Shown piece after piece: positions 36,208 to 44,784 of a stretch of 64,000 nucleotides of DNA; positions within the stretch are counted from its first letter, which is position 1, and every line of letters starts with the position of its first letter. Where the stretch lies: contig NZ_CP025394.1 in assembly GCF_002943525.1 (NCBI RefSeq), positions 6,138,001 through 6,202,000 of the forward strand, in the 5' to 3' direction. A program made the translations under genes and the position numbers. The stretch is from Kitasatospora sp. MMS16-BH015. Lineage in GTDB: Bacteria; Actinomycetota; Actinomycetes; Streptomycetales; Streptomycetaceae. The notes under the pieces are model-generated. The model was not told the origin of the DNA and did not search any database. It worked only from the letters and a program-made list of their open reading frames with translations.

Positions 36208-37028
36208 CGGGCGGCTCCTGCCGTGCGGGCGTACGCGAGCTGCACCTCGTCGCGCAGGCTGGTCCAGATCTGCTCGTACAGCTCCACGAAGCGCGGGTGG
36301 AAGCGGATCTCCTGGACGCGGCGCGGGCGGGGCAGGTCGATGGCGAAGGTGGCTTTGACGGTGGCCGGGCCCACCGTCAGCACCACGACCTTGTCGGCCA
36401 GCGCGATGGCCTCCTCCAGGTCGTGGGTGACGAAGACGACGGCCGGGCGGGTCTGCTCCCAGAGGGCGAGGAGCTCGTCCTGCACGATCTGGCGGGTCTG
36501 CACGTCCAGGGCGGAGAAGGGCTCGTCCATCAGCAGGATCTCGGGCTCGTTGATCAGCGTCTGGGCCAGCGCCACGCGCTTGCGCATCCCGCCCGAGAGC
36601 TGGTGCGGCAGCCGGTCCTCGAACCCGGCCAGCCCCACCCGGCGCAGCCAGTCCCGGGCCTTGGCCAGCGACTCCTTCCGGGGCAGGCCCCGGAAGAGCG
36701 GCCCGGCGGCGACGTTGTCCTGCACCGACTTCCACGGGAAGACGGCATCGGTCTGGAACATGAAGCCCACCCGGGGGTCGACCCCCGTCACCGGCTCGCC
36801 GTGGATCAGCGTCTGCCCCTCGCTGGCGGGCTCCAGCCCCGAGACCAGCGACAGGGTGGTCGACTTGCCGCAGCCGGTCGGGCCGACCACGGCGCAGAAC
36901 TCGCCGGGGGCCACCGTCATCCCCAGCTCGGACATCGCGGTGTAGACGCCCCCCGAGGGGGTGCGGAAGCGCTTGGTCGCCTGGCGCAGCTCGATCGCGG
37001 GGATCGCACTGCCGGGTGTCTGGTCCAC
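36204..37028 (-). CDS. SsuB/TauB-type ABC transporter ATPase
   Basis: This 274-aa ATPase has intact motifs: Walker A GPTGCGKST, Q-loop MFQTDAVFPW, signature LSGGMRKRVALAQ, Walker B ILLMDEPFSALD and H-loop VTHDLEEA. The start is GTG 37028 with a modest AGGTGG 9 nt upstream. It is the first gene of the operon, divergent from the CitA-type sensor kinase gene across ~200 nt, which must hold both promoters. It energises import through the downstream permease. Confidence 0.92.
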   Translation of the reverse strand: MDQTPGSAIPAIELRQATKRFRTPSGGVYTAMSELGMTVAPGEFCAVVGPTGCGKSTTLSLVSGLEPASEGQTLIHGEPVTGVDPRVGFMFQTDAVFPWKSVQDNVAAGPLFRGLPRKESLAKARDWLRRVGLAGFEDRLPHQLSGGMRKRVALAQTLINEPEILLMDEPFSALDVQTRQIVQDELLALWEQTRPAVVFVTHDLEEAIALADKVVVLTVGPATVKATFAIDLPRPRRVQEIRFHPRFVELYEQIWTSLRDEVQLAYARTAGAAR

Positions 37029-37234
37029 TGGCCGGCACCACCTTCGGGGTCTCGTTGTCGGTGGCCAGACGGTAGGGCGGGCAGCGACGACCCCGGGAGT
37101 CTTGCGCGCATTGCGTGGGTTCACCGCGTTGCCCGTGGTTCTGCTCGTTCTGCGCACGGTCGCGGGGGTGGGCAAACCCGCTCCCACCAGGCACAATCGC
37201 GAGCCAGGCAGGGGGTCGCAGGAGGTGGCACGGC

Positions 37235-38845
37235 ATGACCCGAAGCGGGCGCGGCAGGCGGCTCTCGGCCCGGATCCTCACCGGCCACCTGGCGATCCTC
37301 GCCATCACCGGCCTGATCGGCTTCGTGCTGCTCGCCTACGCCCAGCGCGCCCAGCTGGACCGCGACAACGAGCAGCGGGCCCTGGCCATCGCGCAGACCA
37401 CCGCCGCCGATCCGCAGATCCAGGCGGCCATGGAGTACGGCGGCGGGGGCGACCTCGTCCAGACCGTCACCGACCGGGTGCGGGTCGCGGCCAAGGCCTC
37501 GTACGTGGTGGTGATCGACCTCGCCGGGGTGCGCCACTCGCACCCCTACCCCGAGCTGATCGGCCGCCCGGTGGAGGAGGCCCCGCCGGACGGCCGCAGC
37601 TCGGTGCGGATCGACCACGGCGCCACCGGCGCCTCCGCCAACGGCACCGCCCCGCTGCGCGGCCCGACCGGTGCCCTGGTCGGCGCGGTCTCGGTCGGCA
37701 TCGCCGAGCGGGACGTGCTCGGCCAGCTCCGCCGCGAGCTGGCCACCTTCGGCGTCTACCTCGGCAGCGCGCTCGCCGTCGGCGTGACCGCCTCCTACGT
37801 GCTGGCCCGGCGGCTCAAGCGGAGCACCTTCGGCCTCGAACTGGAGGAGATCGCCGGGCTGCTCCAGGACCGCGAGGCGATGCTGCACGGCATCCGCGAG
37901 GGCGTGCTCGCCTTCGACCCGCAGGGCCGCGTCACGGTGGTCAACGACGAGGCCCGCCGGCTGCTCGGCCTCGGCACCGCGCTCGGCTCCCGGCTCGACC
38001 AGCTGCTGCCGGACGGCAGGCTGCGCCGTGCCCTCGACGGCACGCTGACCGGGGTCGACCTCACCGTGCTCACCGACAGCCACTGCCTGGCCGTCAACCG
38101 GATGCCCGTCACCCTGCACGGCCGCACCCTCGGCGCCGTGGTCACCGTCCGGGACCGCACCGAACTGGTCGGCCTGCTGCGCGAGCTGGACGCCGTCCGG
38201 GGCCTCACCGACGCCCTGCGGGCCCAGCAGCACGAGTTCGCCAACCGGCTGCACACCCTGGCCGGCCTGCTCGAACTGGGTGACCAGCAGGCCGCCCTGG
38301 ACTACGCGGTGGAGCTGGGCCGGGCCGAACCCTCGGCCACCGAGGCCGTCCGGGACAGCATCGCCAACCCGCTGATGGCCGGCCTGATCGTGGCCAAGAC
38401 GGCCGTGGCCGCCGAGCGGGGGGTGCGGCTGCGCCTGGTGGCGGGCTCCCGGCTCGGCGAGGACCCGGGCCATCTGCGGCGGCTGCTCACCATCGTGGGC
38501 AATCTGCTCGACAACGCCGTGGACGCGGCGGGAGCGGGCGGTGAGGTGCGGCTGCTGCTGGCCGAGCGGGCGGAGGCCGTGGTGCTGACGGTGACCGACT
38601 CCGGGCCCGGCATCCCGGCGGGCGCCCGGGAGGCGATCTTCGAGGACGGCTGGTCCACCAAGCCCGAGCGCGGCACCGCCCGGCGCGGGCTCGGGCTGGC
38701 CCTGGTGCACCGGTTGGTGCAGCGGCACGGCGGCACCATCACCGTCAGCGAGGGCCCGGGGGCGGTCTTCACCGTCACCCTGCCGCTGCCGGACGAGGAG
38801 TCGGCGTCGGCCCTGACCGGCGCCGGTCTGGAGGTGGCGTGGTGA
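37235..38845 (+). CDS. CitA/DcuS-type sensor histidine kinase
   Basis: This 536-aa kinase has two membrane helices (about 17-35 and 175-195) flanking an extracytoplasmic PAS-like (Cache) domain of ~135 residues (SYVVVIDLAGVRHSHPYPEL, GAVSVGIAERD). Then come a cytoplasmic PAS domain (GIREGVLAFDPQGRVTVVND) and a SpoOB-like dimerisation domain with phospho-acceptor His333 in QQHEFANRLHTLAGLLEL. The ATPase domain has NLLDNAVDAAG, DSGPGIP and GLGLALVHRLVQRHGG. Kinases of this type sense citrate or C4-dicarboxylates outside the cell. ATG 37235 follows AGGAGG by 9 nt. It is divergent from an NMT1-type importer. Confidence 0.94.
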   Translation: MTRSGRGRRLSARILTGHLAILAITGLIGFVLLAYAQRAQLDRDNEQRALAIAQTTAADPQIQAAMEYGGGGDLVQTVTDRVRVAAKASYVVVIDLAGVRHSHPYPELIGRPVEEAPPDGRSSVRIDHGATGASANGTAPLRGPTGALVGAVSVGIAERDVLGQLRRELATFGVYLGSALAVGVTASYVLARRLKRSTFGLELEEIAGLLQDREAMLHGIREGVLAFDPQGRVTVVNDEARRLLGLGTALGSRLDQLLPDGRLRRALDGTLTGVDLTVLTDSHCLAVNRMPVTLHGRTLGAVVTVRDRTELVGLLRELDAVRGLTDALRAQQHEFANRLHTLAGLLELGDQQAALDYAVELGRAEPSATEAVRDSIANPLMAGLIVAKTAVAAERGVRLRLVAGSRLGEDPGHLRRLLTIVGNLLDNAVDAAGAGGEVRLLLAERAEAVVLTVTDSGPGIPAGAREAIFEDGWSTKPERGTARRGLGLALVHRLVQRHGGTITVSEGPGAVFTVTLPLPDEESASALTGAGLEVAW

Positions 38846-39525
38846 TCAGGGTGCTGGTGGTGGACGACGACTTCCGGGTGAGCGGGATCCACGCCGCGTA
38901 CGTCGGGCGGGTGCCCGGCTTCGAGGTGTGCGGACAGGCGGGGACGGTGGCGGCGGCCGTCGAGGCCGTCCGGGAGCTGACGCCGGATCTGCTGCTGCTC
39001 GACGTCTACCTGCCGGACGGGAGCGGGCTCGACCTGCTGCGGCGGCTGCGGGCGGAGCCCGGGGAGCGGCCGGACGCGCTCATGATCACCGCTGCCCGGG
39101 ACCTCGCCTCGGTACGGGCCGCCATGCAGCTGGGGGCGACGGGTTACCTGGTGAAGCCCTTCGGCTTCGCCGCACTCCAGGAGCGGTTGGCGGCCTACCG
39201 GGAGCTGCGCGAGCGGGTGGCCGCGCTCGACCCCGTGGCCGAGACCGGTCAGGCCGAGGTGGACGCCCTCTTCAACGCCGCCCGCCCCACGGCCGCCCCG
39301 CAGCTCCCGGCCAAGGGCCACTCCGCCCCCACCCTCGCCCTCGTCCTGGCCGCCGTCCGCCGCCACGGCGGCGACCTGTCGGCCACCCAGGTCGCCGAAC
39401 GGACCGGCGTCTCCCGGGCGACCGCCCAGCGGTACCTCTCGTACTCGGTCCGGCAGGGGCTGATCCGCCTGGAGCTCCGCTACGGCGCCACCGGCCGCCC
39501 GGAGCACCGCTACCGCCCGGCGTGA
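38842..39525 (+). CDS. CitB/DcuR-type response regulator
   Basis: This 227-aa regulator has a receiver domain with phospho-acceptor Asp54 (LLLLDVYLPDGSG) and YLVKPFGFAALQERL. The C-terminal domain has a helix-turn-helix (LSATQVAERTGVSRATAQRY, then LSYSVRQGLIRLELRYG) typical of the CitB/DcuR family. GTG 38842 overlaps the kinase stop (GTGA) and lies 7 nt after GGAGG; a GTG 3 nt upstream is less well spaced. It is the partner of the upstream kinase. The divergent importer operon is the natural first candidate target. Confidence 0.94.
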   Translation: MIRVLVVDDDFRVSGIHAAYVGRVPGFEVCGQAGTVAAAVEAVRELTPDLLLLDVYLPDGSGLDLLRRLRAEPGERPDALMITAARDLASVRAAMQLGATGYLVKPFGFAALQERLAAYRELRERVAALDPVAETGQAEVDALFNAARPTAAPQLPAKGHSAPTLALVLAAVRRHGGDLSATQVAERTGVSRATAQRYLSYSVRQGLIRLELRYGATGRPEHRYRPA

Positions 39526-39536
39526 GGCGGCGGCCT

Positions 39537-39619
39537 CTGGGGGCGCGGGGAACTGCGCGGGTGCGAGTGGAGCGGCGCGGGTGCGAGGGGAGCGGCGCGG
39601 GTGCGAGGGGAGCGGCGTA
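39537..39619. repeat. Half-copy of the GGGGCGCGGGGAACTGC element plus three 20-bp tandem units
   Basis: GGGGCGCGGGGAACTGCGC at about 39540-39558 is the same sequence that bounds the elements at 40561, 52140 and 59793, here as a single unpaired end. It runs straight into three 20-bp tandem units (39560-39579, 39580-39599, 39600-39619), consensus GGTGCGAGGGGAGCGGCGCG. It lies between the convergent response-regulator and ferredoxin-like genes. Confidence 0.8.
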
Positions 39620-39630
39620 GCAGCCCGGTG

Positions 39631-40541
39631 CTAGGCCTCAGTTGCAGCTGCCAGCGCCGTTACGTCCATCCGCGCCGGAGTACCGGGGGCCTTGCCGCAA
39701 CTCTCCGGTCGGGCCGGCTCGCTGGGGCGCTGGGCCACCTCGGCCGTCCAGCTGCGGCCGTCCTGGTGGGTGACGGTGACGGTCCAGCACCCTTCGGCGG
39801 TGGCCTGCTGAGTGAGGGTCAGAGCGTCCGCCGCCGTCTCGCCGGTGAGTTCGCGGACGGCCTGCTCGGCCGCCTGGGCCGGGCGGTCCCAGTAGGAGCG
39901 GCCGCGCGACCAGGCCGGGGCGGTCCGCCCGGCGGCCGTGGCGGCCAGCACCTCCTTGGCCGCGGTCTCGGTCAGGCGGCCGTACGCGTAGCCGTACGGG
40001 AGCACCAGCATGGTGGGGGAGAACCGGTGGCCGCCCAGGTGGGTGACCTCCCAGACCTCGCTGTGCCCCGCCGCTGCCAGCTCCGCCGCGAGTGGGCGGC
40101 CGAGCAGGGCGCAGCAGCGGTCGCGGCGGCCGTTGGTGCAGACGAGGGCGATCGGGCCGCCCTGGTGCGGGGTGCCCAGGTCGCCGTGGTCGCCGCCGCC
40201 GAGGGCCGCGAAGTCCAGCTCCAGCAGGGTCGCCGGGGCGCTGACGGACAGACGGCGCACCCAGGACCGGCCGGGCGCGGTGTGCCCGAGGATCACCGTG
40301 TGCGGTGCACCGTCCGCCGCGTCGGCGTGCCGCCCCGGCCGGCGGATCAGCGCGATCCGCACCCCCGTCCCGGCCGCCGCCGCGTCCAGCGCCCGCCCGA
40401 TCGCCGCGTCCAGGTGGCTCTCGGTCATCGCCTTGGCCCCCAGGGCCCCGTCTGCTCGATCAGCAACCAGGTGGTCGCCGTGGCCGCGGTGGCGGCCAGG
40501 GGTTCGGCCAGCTCGGCGGAGATCGTCGTACAAGTACTCAC
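39631..40541 (-). pseudogene. Sucrase/ferredoxin-like protein gene with a -1 frameshift
   Basis: The family is ~300-aa thioredoxin-fold ferredoxin-like proteins (annotated as sucrase/ferredoxin-like). Translation from GTG 40541 gives the expected start MSTCTTISAELAEPLA and runs to TGPWG, then hits TGA after GPRR. The rest (KAMTESHLDAAIGRALDA onwards, to the stop at 39631) is in another frame. The break is at a run of five C on the plus strand (40437-40441), and one more base would restore GPWGAKAMTESHL. The downstream part is otherwise intact, including CTNGRRDRCC and HLGGHRF. Either the gene is a recent pseudogene or the base is a homopolymer sequencing error. An internal ATG at 40428 could still give a truncated protein. 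Confidence 0.8.
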
Positions 40542-40560
40542 GGTCGAACCTTAGCCATTC

Positions 40561-40710
40561 AGGGGCGCGGGGAACTGCGCGAGGGCGGAAGAAGCACACC
40601 TGTCAGCTCAGGAAGAGACCCAGTTGCACCGTCAACGGATAGTGCAACTGGGTCTCGGAGTAAGACAGCGGCAGAGCAGGGGGGTTGGCCGCGCCGTTCC
40701 CCGCACCCCT
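40561..40710. repeat. Structured interspersed element, copy A
   Basis: A ~150-bp element has inverted ends: AGGGGCGCGGGGAACTGCG at the left and CGCCGTTCCCCGCACCCCT at the right. Inside is a perfect 15-bp hairpin (40615-40629 with 40642-40656) enclosing the 12-nt loop CGTCAACGGATA. The same element occurs in reverse orientation at 59793-59941. It sits just past the parC stop (minus strand), where it could end parC transcripts. Confidence 0.88.
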
Positions 40711-40716
40711 AGAGGA

Positions 40717-43176
40717 TCACGCCGAAGGTCCGGCCACCGCCGCGATCGGCGAGGGCACCGGAGTGCCCGAGCCGTCGCGGCGCGGGTCGCGCTCGGGAAG
40801 CGTGACCGGGTTGCCGTTGGCGGCCGCCGCGCGGGCCGGGGCCGGGCCGGCCCAGGCGAAGAGGAGGGTGTCCTCGCCGCGGAGGAAGCGCTGGCAGCGG
40901 ACGCCGCCGGTGGCGCGGCCCTTGCGCGGGTACTGCTCGAAGGGGGTGAGCTTCCAGCTGCTCTGCTGGTCGCCCGCGAGGGTGCCGGCCGAGCCCGCGA
41001 CCGAGACCACCACCGCGTCGGCGGCCGGGTCGACGGCGGTGAAGGAGAGCACCCGGGCGCCGTCGGAGAGCTTGATGCCCGCCATGCCGCCCGCCGGGCG
41101 GCCCTGCGGGCGGACGGAGCCGGCCGGGTAGCGGAGCAACTGGGCGTCGGAGGCGATGAAGACCAGGTCCTCCTCGCCGGTGCGCAGCTCGACCGCGCCG
41201 ACCAGCCGGTCGCCGTCCTTGAGCGCGATCACCTCGAACTCGTCCTTGTTGGCCGGCCACTCGGGCACCACCCGCTTGACCACGCCCTGCTCGGTGCCGA
41301 GCGCGAGGCCGGGGGAGGACTCGTCCAGGGTGGTGAGGGCGATGGCCCGCTCGCCGTCCTCCAGGCGGAGGAACTCGGAGACCTGCGCGCCACCCGCCAG
41401 CGAGAGCGTGGAGGAGGGCGGCAGCCCGGGCAGGTCGATCACCGGGAGGCGCAGCACCCGCCCGGCCGTGGTGACCACGCCCACGTCGGCCCGGGCGGTG
41501 GCCGGGACGGCGGAGACGATCACGTCGTGCTTGGCCCGGGCGGCCGTGGCCTCGGCCTCGACCGGCTCGCCGTCCGCGGTGCGGGCCAGCAGGCCGGTGG
41601 AGGAGAGCAGCACCCGGCATGGGTCGTCCGCGACCTCCAGCGGTACCGAGAGCGCCGCGCTCGGCGCCGACCCGGCCTCGAGGAGCACGGTGCGCCGCTC
41701 GGTGGCGAACTGCTTGCCCACGGCGGCCAGCTCATTGGAGACCACCGAGCGCAGCCGGGTGTCGGACTCCAGGATCTCGGTCAGCTCGGCGATCTCGGCG
41801 AGCAGCTTCTCCTGCTCCGTCTCCAGCTCGACCCGGTCGAAGCGGGTCAGGCGGCGCAGCGGGGTGTCCAGGATGTACGCGGTCTGCGTCTCGGTGAGCC
41901 CGAAACGCTCCATCAGGCGCTCCTTGGCCTGGGTCGCGTTGTCGCTGGAACGGATGATCGCGATGACCTCGTCGATGTCGACCAGCGCGACCAGCAGGCC
42001 CTCGACCAGGTGCAGCCGCTCCTGCCGCTTGCGGCGGCGGAACTCGCTGCGCCGCCGCACCACGGTGAAGCGGTGGTCGACGTAGACCTCGAGCAGCTCC
42101 TTGAGGCCCAGCGTCAGCGGCTGGCCGTCGACCAGGGCGACGTTGTTGATGCCGAAGGTCTCCTCCATCGGCGTCAGCTTGTAGAGCTGCTCGAGCAGGG
42201 CCTCGGGCACGAAGCCGTTCTTGACCTCGATGACCAGGCGCAGGCCGTGCTCACGGTCGGTCAGGTCCTTGACGTCGGCGATGCCCTGGAGCTTCTTGGC
42301 GCCGACCAGGTCCTTGATCTTGGAGATGACCTTCTCCGGGCCGACGCTGAACGGCAGCTCGGTGACCACGATGCCCTTGCGGCGGGCGGTGACGGCCTCG
42401 ATCGAGACGGTGGCACGGATCTTGAAGGTGCCGCGCCCGCTCTCGTAGGCGTCCCGGATGCCCGAGAGGCCGACGATCCGGCCGCCGGTGGGCAGGTCCG
42501 GGCCGGGCACGAAGCGCATCAGGGCGTCGAGGTCGGCCTGCGGGTGCTTGATCAGGTGCCGGGCGGCGGCCACCACCTCGGCGAGGTTGTGCGGCGGCAT
42601 GTTGGTGGCCATGCCGACGGCGATCCCGGAGGCGCCGTTGACCAGCAGGTTGGGGAAGGCGGCGGGGAGCACGGTGGGCTCCTGCTCGCTGCCGTCGTAG
42701 TTGGGGCCGAAGTCGACGGTGTCCTCGTGGATCGACTCGACCAGCGCCATCGAGGCGTTGGTCAGCCGCGACTCGGTGTACCGCATGGCGGCCGGCGGGT
42801 CGTCGTTGCCGAGCGAGCCGAAGTTGCCGTGGCCGTCGATCAGCGGCAGCCGCATCGAGAACGGCTGGGCCATCCGGACCACGGAGTCGTAGATCGAGGC
42901 GTCACCGTGCGGGTGCAGACGGCCCATCACCTCGCCGACCACGCGGGCGCACTTCACGTGCGCGCGGTCGGGGCGCAGGCCCATCTCGTTGGCCTGGTAG
43001 AGGATGCGGCGGTGCACCGGCTTGAGGCCGTCCCGCGCGTCGGGCAGGGCGCGGGAGTAGATCACCGAGTAGGCGTACTCCAGGAAGGAGCCCTGCATCT
43101 CGTCCACGACGTCGACGTCGAGGATGCGCTCCTCGTAGTCTCCGGGCGGCGGGGTGGGCGAACTGCGGCGGGCCAT
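40717..43176 (-). CDS. parC: DNA topoisomerase IV subunit A
   Basis: This 819-aa type IIA topoisomerase breakage-reunion subunit has the winged-helix region with HPHGDASIYDS and the active-site Tyr133 in AAMRYTESRL. A tower and coiled-coil domain follows (to about residue 490), then a C-terminal beta-pinwheel. The pinwheel lacks the GyrA-box characteristic of gyrase, which with the nearby parE supports ParC. The position equivalent to E. coli GyrA Ser83 is Ala, as is common in actinobacteria. ATG 43176 has AGGGAG 10 nt upstream. It is divergent from the M16 peptidase operon and ends 6 nt from element copy A. Confidence 0.95.
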   Translation of the reverse strand: MARRSSPTPPPGDYEERILDVDVVDEMQGSFLEYAYSVIYSRALPDARDGLKPVHRRILYQANEMGLRPDRAHVKCARVVGEVMGRLHPHGDASIYDSVVRMAQPFSMRLPLIDGHGNFGSLGNDDPPAAMRYTESRLTNASMALVESIHEDTVDFGPNYDGSEQEPTVLPAAFPNLLVNGASGIAVGMATNMPPHNLAEVVAAARHLIKHPQADLDALMRFVPGPDLPTGGRIVGLSGIRDAYESGRGTFKIRATVSIEAVTARRKGIVVTELPFSVGPEKVISKIKDLVGAKKLQGIADVKDLTDREHGLRLVIEVKNGFVPEALLEQLYKLTPMEETFGINNVALVDGQPLTLGLKELLEVYVDHRFTVVRRRSEFRRRKRQERLHLVEGLLVALVDIDEVIAIIRSSDNATQAKERLMERFGLTETQTAYILDTPLRRLTRFDRVELETEQEKLLAEIAELTEILESDTRLRSVVSNELAAVGKQFATERRTVLLEAGSAPSAALSVPLEVADDPCRVLLSSTGLLARTADGEPVEAEATAARAKHDVIVSAVPATARADVGVVTTAGRVLRLPVIDLPGLPPSSTLSLAGGAQVSEFLRLEDGERAIALTTLDESSPGLALGTEQGVVKRVVPEWPANKDEFEVIALKDGDRLVGAVELRTGEEDLVFIASDAQLLRYPAGSVRPQGRPAGGMAGIKLSDGARVLSFTAVDPAADAVVVSVAGSAGTLAGDQQSSWKLTPFEQYPRKGRATGGVRCQRFLRGEDTLLFAWAGPAPARAAAANGNPVTLPERDPRRDGSGTPVPSPIAAVAGPSA

Positions 43177-43249
43177 CGCGGCGGGGCTCCCTACGTGTGT
43201 CTGGCTACGTCGTTCCTGTAACTGCTGAATCCGTGCATGGGTACGGCGC

Positions 43250-43378
43250 CCCCCATTGTGGACCCTCCCGCCGACAAGCCCCGCTTCGGGCTGCCGGGGC
43301 CGCCGCTTCCGCCCGTGGCGAACGCCCGGTCAGCGCGGGCACATCACGGGCGCTCACGCGTTGCACCACAATGGGGGC
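43250..43378. promoter_or_regulatory. 12-bp inverted repeats flanking the parC/M16 divergent region
   Basis: CCCCCATTGTGG (43250-43261) and CCACAATGGGGG (43367-43378) are exact inverse copies about 105 bp apart. They are placed nearly symmetrically between the two divergent start codons (43176 and 43462). Each reads CACAAT outward, so they could be -10 regions or paired operators. No good -35 is seen. Confidence 0.5.
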
Positions 43379-43461
43379 CAGCTCCAGACCCTCACGCCGA
43401 CCACGGCACGGCGCTCCAGCGCCGTCAGCGCCGATCAAGCCCGGAAAGGACCGGTGACCGC

Positions 43462-44784
43462 ATGGCCAACCCGGCCCCCGCCACCACCCGAGGTCTCGCC
43501 ATCACCGAGCACCGCCTGGCCAACGGCCTGCGCGTGGTGCTCTCCGAGGACCACCTCACACCGGTCACCGCAGTCTGCCTCTGGTACGACGTGGGTTCGC
43601 GCCACGAGGTGAAGGGCCGCACCGGGCTGGCCCACCTCTTCGAGCACCTGATGTTCCAGGGCTCGGCCAACGTCTCGGGCAACGGCCACTTCGAGCTGGT
43701 GCAGGGCGCGGGCGGCTCGCTCAACGGCACCACCAGCTTCGAGCGCACCAACTACTTCGAGACCATGCCCGCCCACCAGTTGGAGCTCGCGCTCTGGCTG
43801 GAGGCCGACCGGATGGGCTCGCTGCTGGCCGCCCTGGACGACACGTCCATGGAGAACCAGCGCGACGTGGTCAAGAACGAGCGCCGCCAGCGCTACGACA
43901 ACGTGCCCTACGGCACCGCCTTCGAGAAGCTGGTCGCCCTCGCCTTCCCCGAGGACCACCCGTACCACCACACCCCGATCGGCTCGATGGCCGACCTGGA
44001 CGCGGCCACCCTGGAGGACGCCCGCGCGTTCTTCCGCACCTACTACGCGCCCAACAACGCCGTGCTCTCGATCGTCGGCGACCTCGACCCGGCGCAGACC
44101 ATCGCCTGGGTGGAGAAGTACTTCGGTTCGATCCCCGGCCACGACGGCAAGCAGCCCCCGCGCGACGGCGCGCTGCCCGGGATCATGGGCGCCGAGGCCC
44201 GCGAGCTGGTCCTGGAGGACGTGCCCTCCCGCGCGCTGATGGCCGCCTACCGGCTGCCGCAGGACGGCACCCGCGAGGCCGACGCCGCCGACCTGGCGCT
44301 GACCGTCCTCGGCTCCGGCGAGTCCAGCCGGCTGTACAACCGCCTGGTCCGCCACGACCGCACCGCCGTCACCGCCGGCTTCGGCCTGCTCCGCCTGGCC
44401 GGGGCGCCCTCGCTGGGCTGGCTGGACGCCAAGACCTCCGGCGAGGCGACGATCGAGCAGATCGAGACCGCCGTCGAGGAGGAGCTGGCCCGCTTCGCCG
44501 CCGAGGGCCCCACCGCCGAGGAGCTGGAGCGCGCCCAGGCCCAGATCGAGCGCGAGTGGCTGGACCGGCTCACCACGGTGGCCGGCCGCGCCGACGAACT
44601 CTGCCGGTACGCCGTCCTGTTCGGCGACCCCAAGCTGGTCAACACCGCCCTCGACCGCGTCCTCGACGTGACCGCCGAGGAGGTCCGGGCCGTGGCCGAG
44701 GCCTGCCTGCGGGCCGACAACCGGGCCGTGCTGGTGTACGAGCCGACCACCGCCGACGACGAGACCGAGGAGGACGCGGCATGA
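43462..44784 (+). CDS. M16 metallopeptidase, catalytic subunit
   Basis: This 440-aa zinc peptidase of the insulinase/M16 family has the inverted zinc motif HLFEH (His58, Glu61, His62) in GLAHLFEHLMFQGS and the downstream acidic ligand region MENQRDVVKNERRQRY. There is no signal peptide, so it is cytoplasmic. Small two-subunit M16 enzymes (M16B/C) form a clamshell of one zinc-bearing and one non-catalytic protein, and the next gene encodes the latter. ATG 43462 has AAGGA 11 nt upstream; upstream in-frame sequence is not family-like. The product degrades peptides. Confidence 0.93.
   Translation: MANPAPATTRGLAITEHRLANGLRVVLSEDHLTPVTAVCLWYDVGSRHEVKGRTGLAHLFEHLMFQGSANVSGNGHFELVQGAGGSLNGTTSFERTNYFETMPAHQLELALWLEADRMGSLLAALDDTSMENQRDVVKNERRQRYDNVPYGTAFEKLVALAFPEDHPYHHTPIGSMADLDAATLEDARAFFRTYYAPNNAVLSIVGDLDPAQTIAWVEKYFGSIPGHDGKQPPRDGALPGIMGAEARELVLEDVPSRALMAAYRLPQDGTREADAADLALTVLGSGESSRLYNRLVRHDRTAVTAGFGLLRLAGAPSLGWLDAKTSGEATIEQIETAVEEELARFAAEGPTAEELERAQAQIEREWLDRLTTVAGRADELCRYAVLFGDPKLVNTALDRVLDVTAEEVRAVAEACLRADNRAVLVYEPTTADDETEEDAA

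Noticed and set aside
40624..43221. An 865-codon plus-strand frame across parC
   Set aside because: It is antisense to parC, which has full family motifs; the frame is a codon-bias shadow.
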